A program made the translations under genes and the position numbers. Below the pieces are notes generated by a model, which had not been told where the DNA came from, searched no databases, and saw only the letters and a program-made list of their open reading frames with translations. Shown here piece after piece: positions 36,874 through 47,910 of a stretch of 64,000 nt of DNA. Position 1 is the stretch's first letter. Each line of letters starts with the position of its first letter. This stretch comes from Molossus alvarezi (taxonomy: Eukaryota > Chordata > Mammalia > Chiroptera > Molossidae): the NCBI GenBank assembly GCA_037176705.1, contig JBAWUJ010000077.1, positions 62,001 to 126,000 on the forward strand. Reading direction: 5' to 3'.

Positions 36874-37070
36874 ATAAATACAGTTTAACTAAAACATTAG
36901 ATTGTTAATCTAACAGTAGAGGCTAAATCTCTTATTTACTGAAAAAGAATGCAAAAACTGCTCACTCATTGCTACCACACCCAATAATGTGGCTTTTTCA
37001 AACTTTCAAGGGATAGAAGTTATGTACTGGTCTTTGGAACCAAAGAATTGGTGCAACTCAAAATAAATGT
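36874..37070 (+). pseudogene. NUMT tRNA-His, tRNA-Ser(AGY), tRNA-Leu(CUN), copy 1
   Basis: Three tRNAs lie in the standard order: His at about 36874-36940, Ser at 36941-37000 and Leu at 37001-37070. The His anticodon position reads GTT instead of GTG (attGTTaat). Confidence 0.85.
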
Positions 37071-37071
37071 A

Positions 37072-37297
37072 ATAAACCTATTCTCTATTTCAATAATACT
37101 GTCACTAACAATATTAATTGTACCAATTTTTATAATTATTTTCAACAAACAAAAACACATCTCCTATCCTACCTATGTAAACACTATAACCTTTTATTCT
37201 TTCACCTTCAGCCTATTCTCATATTCATTTGCTCTGAGCAAAAAGCAATAGTTTCCAACTGACATTGAATAACAATTCAAACTATAGTTATCACTAA
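37072..37297 (+). pseudogene. MT-ND5: NUMT ND5 5' fragment, copy 1
   Basis: It begins ATAAACCTATTCTCTATTTC and stops after about 225 bases at 'tatcactaa', where the sequence jumps back to the end of COX3 and tRNA-Gly. The uninterrupted continuation is seen in copy 2 at 40390 onward. Confidence 0.9.
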
Positions 37298-37373
37298 GCT
37301 CATATTGTTTTAGTATTAATTAGTACAATTGACTTCTAATCAATTAGTTTCAGTATAACCCAACAAAGAACAC
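37298..37373 (+). pseudogene. NUMT tRNA-Gly, duplication copy 2
   Basis: The text GCTCATATTGTTTTAGTATT retains the last bases of COX3 and then tRNA-Gly (anticodon region GACTTCTAATC). Confidence 0.85.
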
Positions 37374-37712
37374 TCAACATAGCAATTACACTACTACTTC
37401 TAGCATCCCTTCTTGTTCTAATTGCATTCTGATGACAACAAACTAATATTTATAATTAAAAAAAGACAAGCTCATATAAATGTGGCTTTGACTATATAGG
37501 CTCAGCACACCTACTTTTCTCAATAAAATTTATTGAGTAGCCATTACATTCTTATACTTTGACCTAGAAATTGTTCTTTTCCTACCACTACCATGAGTTT
37601 CTCCAAAAAATCATCTAAAAACAATACTTATTATAGCCTTAGTGCTTATTTTACTATTAATTTTTAGTCTAACTTATGAAAGAAGTCAAAAAGGACTAGA
37701 ATAATCCACATA
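37368..37712 (+). pseudogene. MT-ND3: NUMT ND3, copy 2
   Basis: AATGTGGCTTTGACTATATA corresponds to the CGFD region. Compared with copy 1 it carries separate substitutions and a different indel pattern; by eye identity is about 80-85%. It is broken. Confidence 0.88.
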
Positions 37713-37713
37713 A

Positions 37714-38072
37714 TGTTAGTTAGTTCAAATAAAACAAGTGATTTCGACTTACTAGATAATTATTCATAACTATCAAATGTCCATAACTTATATTAACATT
37801 CTACTAGCATTAATAGTCTCCCTAATAGAATTACTTATATATATAGGTCTAATATAATATCATCCCTGCTATGTTTATAAGGTATAATATTATCCTTATT
37901 TGTCCTTATATCAATAACAATTCTTACCACATATATAATCATAGCTATCATAGTTCTGATTATCTTATTAGAAATCATAGCTTGCAAAGCTGCTCTAGGC
38001 TTACTTCTGCTAGTAATAGTTTCAAACACTTATGGAGTGGACTACATACAACATCTAAATCTTCAATGTTAA
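37714..38072 (+). pseudogene. MT-ND4L: NUMT tRNA-Arg and ND4L, copy 2
   Basis: tRNA-Arg (about 37714-37776) is followed by ND4L starting ATGTCCATAACTTATATTAA at 37777. Both are broken by indels that copy 1 does not share. Confidence 0.88.
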
Positions 38073-39702
38073 AAATTATTATTCCAGCACTGGCCAGTTT
38101 GGCTCAGCAATTAGAGCATTGTCCTGTGGTCCGGAGAGACCTGGGTTTGGTTCCTGCTAAGAGTGCGTACCTCCGTTGCAGTTTATCCCCAGCCCAGGTT
38201 GGTCATGTGGGTGGCAGCCACTCAATTTGTCCCTTTTGTGTCAATGTCATATTCTCTCTCTCTCTCTCTTCCTCTCTCTCCATCCCACTCTATCTGAACA
38301 AAAAATAAAAAAAGTCCTCGGGTGAGGATTAAAAAAAAAAATATTCCAACAATAATACTTATTCCATTCACATGACTTTCAAAAAATAGTGCAATCTGAA
38401 TTACACCCACCACCTACAGCCTAGTAATCAGTTTTATGCGTCTCCCCCTTATAAACCAATTTAATAATAACAGCCTTAACTCATTTATACTATTCTTCTC
38501 AGATTCCTTATCTACACTGCTCTTCATACTAACTGTATGACTCTTACCACTAATAATTATCACCATCCAATTCCACCTTACCAACTAACCTATAACATGT
38601 AAAAAAAAAAAACTAGATATTACTATTATAATTATTCCTGATTATAACATTTTCAGCAACAGTACTAACTTTCTTCTATATCTTATTTGAAGCTACTCTT
38701 GTTCCCAAAGTAATTATTATTACCCACTGAGGAGGCCAAACAAAACACTTGAATGCAGAAATTTATTTTCCTTTCCATATATTAGTAGAATCATTACCTT
38801 TACTAGTAGCCCTTACCTATTTACAAAATGACATAGGCTTTCTAAACTTTCTACTTCTGCAATACTGAATTAAACCATTACCAAATGTAAGGAGCTAACT
38901 CCTTACTGTGACTAGCAGGTATTATGGCCTTTATCGTCAAAATACCACTATATGGCCTTCACCTCTGATTACCAAAAAGCACATGTTGAAGCTCCAATTG
39001 CAGGCTCAATAGTACTAGCAGCTGTACCATTAATATTAAAACTAGGGGGATATGGCATAATACATACTTCAATTTTACTAATTCCATTACCAATATTATA
39101 GCTTGCCCATTCCTAATAGTATCTTTATGAGGCATAATTATAACTAGTTCAATTTGGTTATGCCAAACAGATCTTAATTTTCTTATTACATACTCATCAG
39201 TCAGCCACATAGCACTAGTTATTTTAGCAATCCTCATCCAAATCCCCTGAGGCTATACTGGAACAACAGCACTAATAATTGCACATGAGCTTACTTCATC
39301 ACTATTATTCTGTCTGGCAAATTCAAACTACAAATGAATCTAAAGTCAAAGACTAGTTTTAGCCCGGGGCCTACAAACAATCCTCCCACTAATGGCAGCT
39401 TGATTACTTATGCAAACCTTATTAATTTATAATTACCACCATCAATTAAATTAATTGGAGAATTATTCATAGTAATATCAACATTCTTCTGATCAAACTA
39501 TTTTATTTAATATAAATCAATATTATTATCGTAGCTCTATATTCATTATACATGCTAATTTTAAATGAACAGAGAAAACAAAACATACACACCATATTAA
39601 TAATATTAAACCTTCCTATATGTGACAAAATATACCAATAACTCTTCACCTTACACCCATTCTATTATTATCAATAAACCCAAAATTATTTTGGGTATTT
39701 CA
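38066..39702 (+). pseudogene. MT-ND4: NUMT ND4, copy 2
   Basis: It starts ATGTTAAAAATTATTATTCC and ends 'ttattttgggtatttcaca'. A Ves SINE (38090-38341) interrupts it 24 bases after the start. There is no HAL1 here: the target site of the copy-1 HAL1 reads uninterrupted as CTTTACTAGTAGCCCTTACC near 38800. Stops and small indels throughout. Confidence 0.92.
38090..38341 (+). repeat. Ves SINE in NUMT ND4 copy 2
   Basis: The flanking duplication is TATTCCAGCA (38080-38089) and TATTCCAACA (38342-38351), with one mismatch. Copy 1 of ND4 has the empty site. Confidence 0.92.
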
Positions 39703-39719
39703 CACTGTAAATATAGTTT

Positions 39720-39964
39720 TGTTTTTTTTTCCTCACCCGAGGATATTTTTCCATTTTTTGGACAGATAGAGTGGGAGGGAGAGAGAGGAAGGGAGAGAGA
39801 GAGAAACATCGACGTGAAGGGACACATCGAGTGGCTGCCACCCGCACGACCAACCAGGGCCAGGGACAAACTGCAACCGAAGTACGTGCCCTTAGCGGGA
39901 ACCAAACCCGGCTCTCTCCGGACCGCAGGCCGACGCTCTAACCGCTGAGCCAAACTGGCCAGGG
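39720..39964 (-). repeat. Ves SINE at the ND4/tRNA-His border, copy 2
   Basis: The 17-bp target duplication CACTGTAAATATAGTTT (39703-39719) and CACTGTAAATACAGTTT (39965-39981) has one mismatch. The copied bases are the start of tRNA-His. Confidence 0.95.
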
Positions 39965-39968
39965 CACT

Positions 39969-40165
39969 GTAAATACAGTTTAACAAAAACATTAGATTGC
40001 GAATCTAACAATAAAGGCTAAATCTCTTATTTACTGAAAAAGAGTGCAAAAACTGCTAACTCATTGCTACCACACCTAATAATGTGGCTTTTTCAAACTT
40101 TTAAAGGATAAATGTTATCTATTGGTCTTAGGAACCAAAGATTTGATGCAACTCTAAATAAAGGT
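39969..40165 (+). pseudogene. NUMT tRNA-His, tRNA-Ser(AGY), tRNA-Leu(CUN), copy 2
   Basis: The order is the same as copy 1: His at about 39969-40035, Ser at 40036-40094, Leu at 40095-40165. The His anticodon position reads GCG, a change different from the one in copy 1. Confidence 0.85.
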
Positions 40166-40166
40166 A

Positions 40167-42225
40167 ATAAGCCTATTCTCCATTTCAATAATACTATCAT
40201 TAACAATATTAATTGTACCAATCTTGATAACTATTCCCAACACATAAAAACACATCTCCTATTCTACCTATGTAAAAACTATAACCTATTATTTCATCTT
40301 CAGGCTAATCTCGGCTCTCATTTCATTTACTCTGGGCAAAAAGCAATAGTTTCCAACTGACATTGAATAACAATTCAAACTATAAAGTTATCACTGAACT
40401 TCAAACTATATTACTTCTCACTAATATTTATACCAGTAGCACTATTTGTCACATGATCAATTATAGTTTTATATATGATATATACACTCAGACCCCAACA
40501 TTGACTGATTTTTCAAATACCTATTTATTGATATTCCAAATCATTATACTTATCCTGGTTACCACTAACAACCTATTCTAATTATTTATCAGCTGAGTAG
40601 GTGGAGGTATCATATTCTTCCTGCTCATTAGATGATGATGTGGCCGAGCAGACCCCAACACTGCAGCACTACAAGTGATCCTCTACAACCGCATTGGAGA
40701 CACTGGGTTTATTCTGGCTGTAGCATGATTTCTGACTTATAACAACTCCTGAGAACTACAAAAAAATCTTTATACTAAATATAGAAAATACCAACTTCCC
40801 ACAAATAGAACTTCTCCTAGCTGCCACAGAAAAATCAGCCCAATTCAGTCAACATCCATGACTTCCATCAGCCATAGAAGGTCCAACACCATCTCAGCAT
40901 TTCTTCACTCAACCACAATAGTAGTAGCAGAGGTATTTCTATTAATTCAATTCTACCCCTTAACAGAAAACAATGTATTGATTCCAGAAATAATCTTATG
41001 CTTAGAAGTAATCATAACACTTTCACAGCCCTGGCCGGTTTGGTTCAGCGGTTAGAGCGTCGGCCTGCGGTCCTGAGAGACCCGGGTACGGTTCCCGCTA
41101 AGGGCACGTACCTAGGTTGCAGTTTGTCCCTGGCCCTGGTTGGTCGTGCGGGTGGCAGCCACTCAATGTGTCCCTTTCACGTCGATGTTTCTCTCTCTCT
41201 CTCCCTTCCTCTCTCTCCCTCCCACTCTATCTGAGCAAAACAATAATAATAATAATAACACTTTCACAGCTATCTGGCCCTCACCCAAATGACATTAGGA
41301 AATTTGTAGCCTTTTCAACCTCAAGCCAACTAGGTCTTATAATAGTTACAATCAAAATTAACCAACCACATTTAGCCTTTTCTTGTATCTGCACCCACAC
41401 ATTCTTTAAAGCCATATTATTTATATGCTCTGGATCTATTATTTACAGCCTAATAGATGAACAAGACATTCAAAAAATAGGAGGCCTATTAAAAACACTA
41501 CAATTTACCACAACCACGCTAATTATTCCAAGTTTAGCCCTAACAAAAATACCATTCCTAACAGGATTCTACTCAAAATATCTAATCATTGAAACCACCA
41601 ATACATTATATACCAATGCCTGAGTCTACTAATTACTCCTGCAGCTACATCCCTAACAGCTGTTTACAGCACCTTAATTATTTTCTTTATACTATTAGAT
41701 CAACCACATTTCCCCACTTACATTTTAATTAATGAAAACAACATTTTATTAATTAATTCCATCAAACACATTTAATTAGAAGCATTTTCACAGGATTTTT
41801 ACTAAATAACAATATTACTCTCACAACTCTTCCCCAAATAATGATACCTTCATGCCTAAAATTAACAATCCTAATTGTCACAATTATAGGATTCATTGAA
41901 GCCCTAGAACTCAACATAAATACATATAACCTAAAATACAACCCCCCTACAACCATATTTGAATTCTCCAAATCTCCTGTCTACTTTCCTATCATCATTC
42001 ACCAAATCCAAACATTCATAAATTTACTAACAAGGCAAAAGTATGCCTCTCTCTACTAAACCTAATATGACTAGAAGGCCTACCACCAAAACTTATTTCC
42101 CACTCATAATCAAGAATATAAACCCTAGGTTTAAACAAAAATAGATTAATCAAACTACACTTTTTATCTTTTCTAATTATCCTAGTCCTTAGCATCGCTA
42201 TTTTTAATTTCCACAAGGTATCTGC
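40167..42225 (+). pseudogene. MT-ND5: NUMT ND5 (full span)
   Basis: This is NADH dehydrogenase subunit 5, a proton-pumping membrane subunit. With the Ves at 41029-41254 removed, about 1.83 kb remains, close to the family length. AGCATTTCTTCACTCAACCA near 40890 belongs to the conserved antiporter-like core, and an open piece survives at 41117-41623. It ends beside ND6, which is on the other strand. Confidence 0.92.
41029..41254 (+). repeat. Ves SINE in NUMT ND5
   Basis: The perfect 15-bp target duplication ATAACACTTTCACAG lies at 41014-41028 and 41255-41269. The tail is (AAT)n and not poly-A. The perfect duplication suggests a recent insertion. Confidence 0.95.
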
Positions 42226-43232
42226 ATAATAACAAAAACCACCATATATAATGATCAACCAGTTACCACTACTAATCAAGTACCATAACTATACAAAGCA
42301 GTCCAGATTCAGCAGTATCATAAATCACCCAATCTCCTATCCCATTAAACTTAAAAACAATCTTTAACTTCTCATTCTTTAGAATACTAAAAATCAGAAC
42401 AATTTTTATAATTAATTTAATAAACCCTAAAGCTTTCTTATTAAACATTCAAATCTCTGGGTACACTGTTTCATTCGAAATGGTCTGAGACTGGAAGAAA
42501 TCATCAGCAGGCAAGATGCATTCAAGATGAACAGAGAGCTACAGCTTGCTCAGGCACATAGCAGTGATTTCAGTATCACCATGGCTTTTATTACAATGTT
42601 TAACAATTACATCTGAAGAATATGTGAGTAACTACATTAGCACCAACAATGCTTAGCAAAGGGAGACTATCTTTATGTTAATATCTAACTTTTATCTACA
42701 TGCCAGCAAGCAATGTTTGGTAAACAAATGGCTAACTCCTTGTTAACATCTAACCTCTAACTATATGCATACAAATAATGCTAATCAAACAGTGACTAGT
42801 TCAAAGGCCACTATCTAATCTTTAAGGTTCGCTTACTCTATAGTAGAAACAAATGGGCCTCAAGAACCTTTGACACAATTCCAAGAATTTGTTTCAGGAA
42901 CTGTTTGCAATTCCTTGATCTGTATGATTCTTTTGCAAGATGATACAGAAAACTCATCTTTGGTTGTGCTCTAGTTCTTAAGGATCCATCAGTACTTATT
43001 TATCAGTAGCTATTTGGGTTGTATAACCAAAAACAATAAGCATCTCTCCAAGATAAATTAAAAACACCATTAAACTCAAAATGGAACCATCAAAATTCAT
43101 CATGATTCCACAACCTACCGCTCCACTAATAATTAAATAAACTCTCTCATAAATTGATGAAGGCTTTGAAGAAAATCCTGTAACACCAACCATAAAGGAC
43201 ATACTTAAAATAAACATAATATATGTCATCAT
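42214..43232 (-). pseudogene. MT-ND6: NUMT ND6, split by an LTR
   Basis: This is the only protein gene on the minus strand, as in mtDNA. The 3' portion is about 42214-42466 and the 5' portion about 42992-43232; the latter reads MTYIMFILSMSFMVG on the minus strand. A solo LTR of 525 bp sits between them. The total without the LTR is about 0.5 kb, the usual size. Confidence 0.9.
42467..42991 (-). repeat. solo LTR in NUMT ND6
   Basis: Minus-strand reading begins TGATGGATCC and ends GAATGAAACA (TG...CA). An AATAAA signal (TGTAATAAAAGCC) lies near 42590. The flanks are GTACAC (42461-42466) and GTACTT (42992-42997), a possible 6-bp duplication with two mismatches. I cannot name the family. Confidence 0.7.
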
Positions 43233-43297
43233 ATTCTTACATGGCTTAACCACATGACCTGAAAACTCATGGTTGCATATTCAACTGTAAGAACTAT
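43233..43297 (-). pseudogene. NUMT tRNA-Glu
   Basis: It lies between ND6 and CYTB on the minus strand, as in mtDNA; plus-strand text is TATTCAACTGTAAGAAC. Confidence 0.8.
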
Positions 43298-43298
43298 A

Positions 43299-44402
43299 AT
43301 GACCAACATCCAAAATAACACCCCCTAATTAAAATTGTCAATGATGCATTCACAGATTTGCCAGCTTCATCAAATATTTCCTCCTGATGAAACTTTGGTT
43401 TCCCCTTAGGAGTCTGTCTTGTACAAATGCTAACAGGATTATTCCTAGCAATACACTACACATCTCATACTGCCACCGTATTCAATTCAGTTACCCACAT
43501 TTGCCAAGACATTAATTATGGCTGACTACTGTGGTACATACATGCCAATGGAACTTCCATATTCTTCATTTGCTTATATCTCCATGTTGGATGTGGACTT
43601 TACTGTGGATCATACACCTATACAGGAACATGAAACATAGGAATTATTCTTCTATTTGCTGAAATACCTACTGCATTCATAGGCTGTGTCCTGCCATGAA
43701 GACAAATATATTTCTGAGGAGCCACAGTTATCACAAACTTACTCTCTGCTATCCCCTACATGGGAACCAACCTAGCAGAATGAATTTGAGAATTCTCAGT
43801 AGACAAAGCTACTCTGACTTGATTTTTTATCTTCCATTTTCTACTTCCCTTTATCATCGCAGCTAGTTATAGTACACCTTTTATTCCTACATGAAACAGA
43901 ATCCAACAACCCACAAGAATCCCATCTAACTCTGACATAATTTCATTCCACCCCTATTATACAATCAAAGCTGTCTTAGGACTTCTCTTAATGCTAGCAG
44001 CACTACTAGCACTACTGTTATTCTCCCCTGACCTATTAGGAGACCCTGATGATTATACCTCAGCTAACCCCCTTAATACTCCTCCACATATCAAGCCAGA
44101 ATTGTATTTCCCATTTGCCTACACAATTCTACAATCAATTCCAAATAAATTAGGAGGTGTACTAGCCCTAGTATTATCAATTCTTATCCTAATAATCATT
44201 CCAAAGTTTATACTTCAAAACAATGAAGCATAAGTTTCTGACTATTAATAGCAGACATGTTATCCCTTACATAAATTTGAGGTTAACCAGTAGAACACCC
44301 ATATGTTATTATCAGCCAATTAGCATCTATCTTATATTTCTCTATTATCTTAGTGTTCATACACCTAACAAACCTTATAGAAAATTATCTACTGAACTGA
44401 AG
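43299..44402 (+). pseudogene. MT-CYB: NUMT CYTB
   Basis: This is cytochrome b, the Qo/Qi-site subunit of complex III. It starts ATGACCAACATCCAAAATAA and is close to full length (about 1.1 kb, against 1,140). An open frame of 80 codons survives at 43991-44233, and ATGAAACTTTGGTTTCCCCT near 43388 marks the N-terminal helix region. An early indel and several stops break it. Confidence 0.93.
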
Positions 44403-44475
44403 GGTCTCTGTAGTAAATTTATAACTCTTGTCTTGTAAACCAAAAAAGGAAAACAAAAATACTCCCATAGGCTTT
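44403..44475 (+). pseudogene. NUMT tRNA-Thr
   Basis: GTCTCTGTAGTAAATTTATA opens the gene and CTTGTCTTGTAAACCAAAAA carries the TGT anticodon. It follows CYTB. Confidence 0.88.
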
Positions 44476-44835
44476 AAGAAAGAGGCTTATGCCCTGGCCG
44501 GTTTGGCTCAGCGGTTAGAGCGTCCGCCTGCGGTCCTGAGAGACCCGGGTTCGGTTCCCGCTAAGGGCATGTACCTCGGTTGCAGTTTGTCCCCGGCCCT
44601 GGTTGGTCGTGCGGGTGGCAGCCACTCGATGTGTCCCTTTCACATCGATGTTTCCCTCTCTCTCTCTTCCTCTCTCTCCCTCCCACTCTGTCTGTACAAC
44701 AAAAAAATGGAAAAAAAATAAAAATAAATAAATAAATAAATTTAAAAAAAAAAAAAAAAGAAAGAGGCTTATATCTCACCATCAGCACCCAAAGCTGAAA
44801 TTCTAATGAATCTATTCCTTGGTAACCAAACACCA
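44476..44835 (-). pseudogene. NUMT tRNA-Pro, split by a Ves SINE
   Basis: Plus-strand text ATCAGCACCCAAAGCTGAAA near 44780 contains the TGG anticodon on the minus strand. A Ves SINE occupies 44491-44757. Confidence 0.85.
44491..44757 (+). repeat. Ves SINE in NUMT tRNA-Pro
   Basis: The perfect 15-bp duplication AAGAAAGAGGCTTAT lies at 44476-44490 and 44758-44772. The head CCTGGCCGGTTTGGCTCAGC and the B box GGTTCGGTTCCCGC are close to consensus, and a long A-rich tail is present. It looks like one of the youngest insertions. Confidence 0.97.
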
Positions 44836-45905
44836 CTTATCATACAATTGTCTACATCTAACGCACCTTGTTAGTATTGAATTAATCACTAAAACTCCCA
44901 ATTACCAGCTATGTACAATAATGCACAATACATTATATGTATAACAGTACATTAAAATGTATAACACATCAATATAAGCAAGTACATTATGCTGCATAGA
45001 TTACATAATTCATTAACTTAAAAATTTACAATAAACTTAAGAAGCACATGAATATTTAAAAGTACAAACCATCATTAGTATTACATAAAATATCCTATTA
45101 TTGTTTGTTCATAAACCATTATAAAGTCAGAAACCATGCTTGTCAACATGGTTAATCACCAAAATAGGACAAGTTTCTTAATCTATCAACTTCAGTAAAA
45201 CCAGCAACCTACCCACCATGTGTCACCCTTCTCACCCCAGGTCCATTTAACTCGGGGGTGCTAACTTTGGTCGTTAACAACATCTGGCTCTTACTTCACG
45301 ACCATCAAAAGTATGATTGCCCATTCATTTCCCTTAAATAAGACATCTTTATGAAATCAAAATTAATCAGCCCATGCTGCAGCACAAGGTATTTAATCAT
45401 CCCATGCCCTTGGTATTTTAATTTAAGGGTATGCCTGGACTCAGCTATGGCTGACAAAGGCCTTAATTCAGAGCATATTAATGTTGGCAAGCCTCAAATG
45501 TACAACCTACACCCCCATAATGAGTGAGGAGGGATGTCAAGTTAAGGTCCAGGACAAAACTTGAAAGTATTGCATAAATAGAATGTTGCACCCACATGTA
45601 CACTAAACAGGACTATGTAGTCAATGATTGCAGGACAGAAAAACCTCAAGCCATATTCAAATGGGATTAAGCACCACACACCTTAGCCTAAACAACCCCC
45701 ACACCTCATTAAGCCTTGGTACTATACATTAATACCTTGCCAAGACCACATATAATAACATTATAGGCTCAACCTTCCTGTAACTACGCAAAATGACGCT
45801 TCCTGATAGAAGTCTATTGCTTTAAAGAATCAGCTTTTCTTAGACAGCTATCCCCCTAAATCCAATGTAATTTTCAATGTGATACTACTCCAACAAATTA
45901 TAAGA
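44836..45905 (+). pseudogene. NUMT control region (D-loop)
   Basis: It lies between tRNA-Pro and tRNA-Phe. Termination-associated text (TACATTATATGTATAACAGT near 44933) is followed by a conserved central block (AACTCGGGGGTGCTAACTTTGG near 45249 in shortened form) and C-rich blocks near 45700. I see no array of about 80-bp repeats of the kind known from some vespertilionid control regions. About 1.07 kb long. Confidence 0.85.
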
Positions 45906-45974
45906 GTTAATGAAGTGTAACCACAAAGCAAGGCACTGAAAATGCCTAGATAAGTTTTTATAAAGTCCATAAAC
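45906..45974 (+). pseudogene. NUMT tRNA-Phe
   Basis: GTTAATGAAGTGTAACCACA is followed by the anticodon arm GCACTGAAAATGCC (GAA), immediately before 12S rRNA. Confidence 0.9.
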
Positions 45975-46922
45975 ACATAGGTTTAGTCCTAGCCTTTCTA
46001 TTCATTGTGAGTAACTTACACATGCAAGCATCCCCTCTCCAGTGAGAATGCCCTCGACATCATATAGTGGTAAAAAGGAGCAGTCACCAAGCACACTAAC
46101 AAGTAGCTCATAACGCCTTGCTTAACCACATCCCCATGAGAAACAGCAGTGATAAAAACTAAGCCATAAGCAAAAGTTTGAATAAGTTATACTAATTATT
46201 AGGGTTGGTAAGTTTTGTGCCAGCCAGCGTGGTCATATGATTAACCCAAATTAATAGATATCCAGCGTAAAGCATGTTTAAGAGAACAGACAAAAAATAA
46301 AGATAAATACTAGTAAGCTGTAAAAAGGCTCAGCTACCATAAAATAAATAATAAAAGTGACTTTAAAATATCTAAATACATGACAGCTATGACCAAAACT
46401 GAGATTACATACCTCACTATGCTTAGCCATTAACTCAAAAAATTTAATAAACAAAGTTATTTGCCAGAGTACTAGTACTAAAAGCTTAAAACTCAAAGAA
46501 CTTGGCAATGCTTTATATCCATCTAGAGTAGCCTGTTCTATAATTGATAAATCTCCCCAACCCTTGCTAATTCAGCCTATACACCAACATCATCTGCAAA
46601 GCCTAAAATAGAATTATAGTAAGCATAAATATTAGATATAAAAATGTTAGCTCAAGATGTAGCTAATGAGGTGGGAAGAAATTGGCTACATTTCCTACTA
46701 CAAAACAATTATTTATGAATATCTCAGTAAAATCAGATTAAAGGTGGATTTAGCAGTAAATTAATAGAAAGCTTAACTAAATAATGTTATAAAGCACGCA
46801 CACACCACCCATCACCCTCCTCAAATAATGCTAACCATACTATCATCCTATAATTTAAAATAACTTCGGAGAGAAGATATGTCATAACAAGGTGAGCGTA
46901 CTGGAGAGTGCACTTAGATAAC
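45975..46922 (+). pseudogene. MT-RNR1: NUMT 12S rRNA
   Basis: It opens CATAGGTTTAGTCCTAGCC. GTGCCAGCCAGCGTGGTCAT near 46216 is the decayed 530-loop, and near the 3' end GTCATAACAAGGTGAGCGTA corresponds to the decoding-end helix. About 950 bases, near the normal size. Confidence 0.93.
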
Positions 46923-46990
46923 TCAAAGTGTAGCTTAAACTAAAGCATCTAGTTTACACCTAGAAAAATTCACATCAAAATTACCATTTT
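46923..46990 (+). pseudogene. NUMT tRNA-Val
   Basis: CAAAGTGTAGCTTAAACTAA opens the gene, and the anticodon arm GTTTACACCTAG carries TAC. It lies between 12S and 16S. Confidence 0.88.
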
Positions 46991-47830
46991 GAACTAATAT
47001 GAGTCCAATTATTACTAAACATAATTACTCAAAAATTAATAAAACAAAACTTTTAATACACTTTATAAAAGTATAGGCGATATAAATATAACTTGGCACC
47101 AGAGAGAAAGCACCGTAAGGGGAGTAATAATTAGATCTATCATAGTTTGCCTAAAGGTAGTCATCAATTAAGGAACCATTCAAGTTAAATAATACAATAT
47201 AATTTAATCTCGATAATTATTCAACTCCTAAACTTATACTGAATTATTCTATTTATATATAGAAGCAATACTGTTAATATGAGTAATAAAAAACCCATTC
47301 TCTCTGCATATGTGTATATCAGAATGAATAAATCACTGGTAGTTAACAAATCATAAGCTAAGCAACAAATAAAATTTGTATATGATATACTGTTAGCCCA
47401 ACACAGGAATGCAATATGGAAAAGATTTTAAAAAGTAAAAGGAACTCAACAAACAAAATCCCTGGTTGTTTACCAAAAACATCACATCTAGCAGTTAAAA
47501 TATGAGAGGAACTGCTTACACAGTGACATTAGTTCAATGGCCACCACAGCCTGACCATGCAGAGGTAGCATAATCACTTGTTCTCTAAATAAAGACTGGA
47601 ATGAATGGCCAAACAAGAGGGTTTTACAAATGGTTCATTTTTTTAACAATTAAAGTTTCACGTGTTCTGAGTTCAGACCAGAGTAATGTAGGTCAGTTTC
47701 TATATATATTTCTCCCAGTACAAAAGGACAAGAGAAAAAAGGCCTACTTCAAAAAAGTACCTTAATAACCAATAGATTAAATAATCTTAACCTATAAATA
47801 TATAACCAAACCAAACCAAGAACAGTGCTT
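46991..47830 (+). pseudogene. MT-RNR2: NUMT 16S rRNA with large internal deletion
   Basis: Only about 840 bases remain of the usual 1.57 kb. GACCATGCAGAGGTAGCATA near 47550 is conserved domain IV/V text. After 'acaaatggttcatt' (about 47640) it jumps to TCACGTGTTCTGAGTTCAGA, so several hundred bases around the peptidyl-transferase domain are lost. The remaining shortfall must come from smaller losses. Confidence 0.9.
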
Positions 47831-47908
47831 GTTAGAGTGGGAGAGACCAATAATTGCATAAAATTTATGCTTTTAAAACCAGAGAGATTCAATTTCTCTC
47901 TCTTGACA
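47831..47908 (+). pseudogene. NUMT tRNA-Leu(UUR)
   Basis: GTTAGAGTGGGAGAGACCAA opens the gene and the TTCAATTTC arm is present; it lies before ND1. Confidence 0.88.
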
Positions 47909-47910
47909 TT

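Noticed and set aside
44491..44757. Functional nuclear tRNA gene (A and B boxes present)
   Set aside because: This and the other copies with the same head are Ves SINEs: the tRNA-like head is followed by a SINE body and A-rich tail and is flanked by target duplications.
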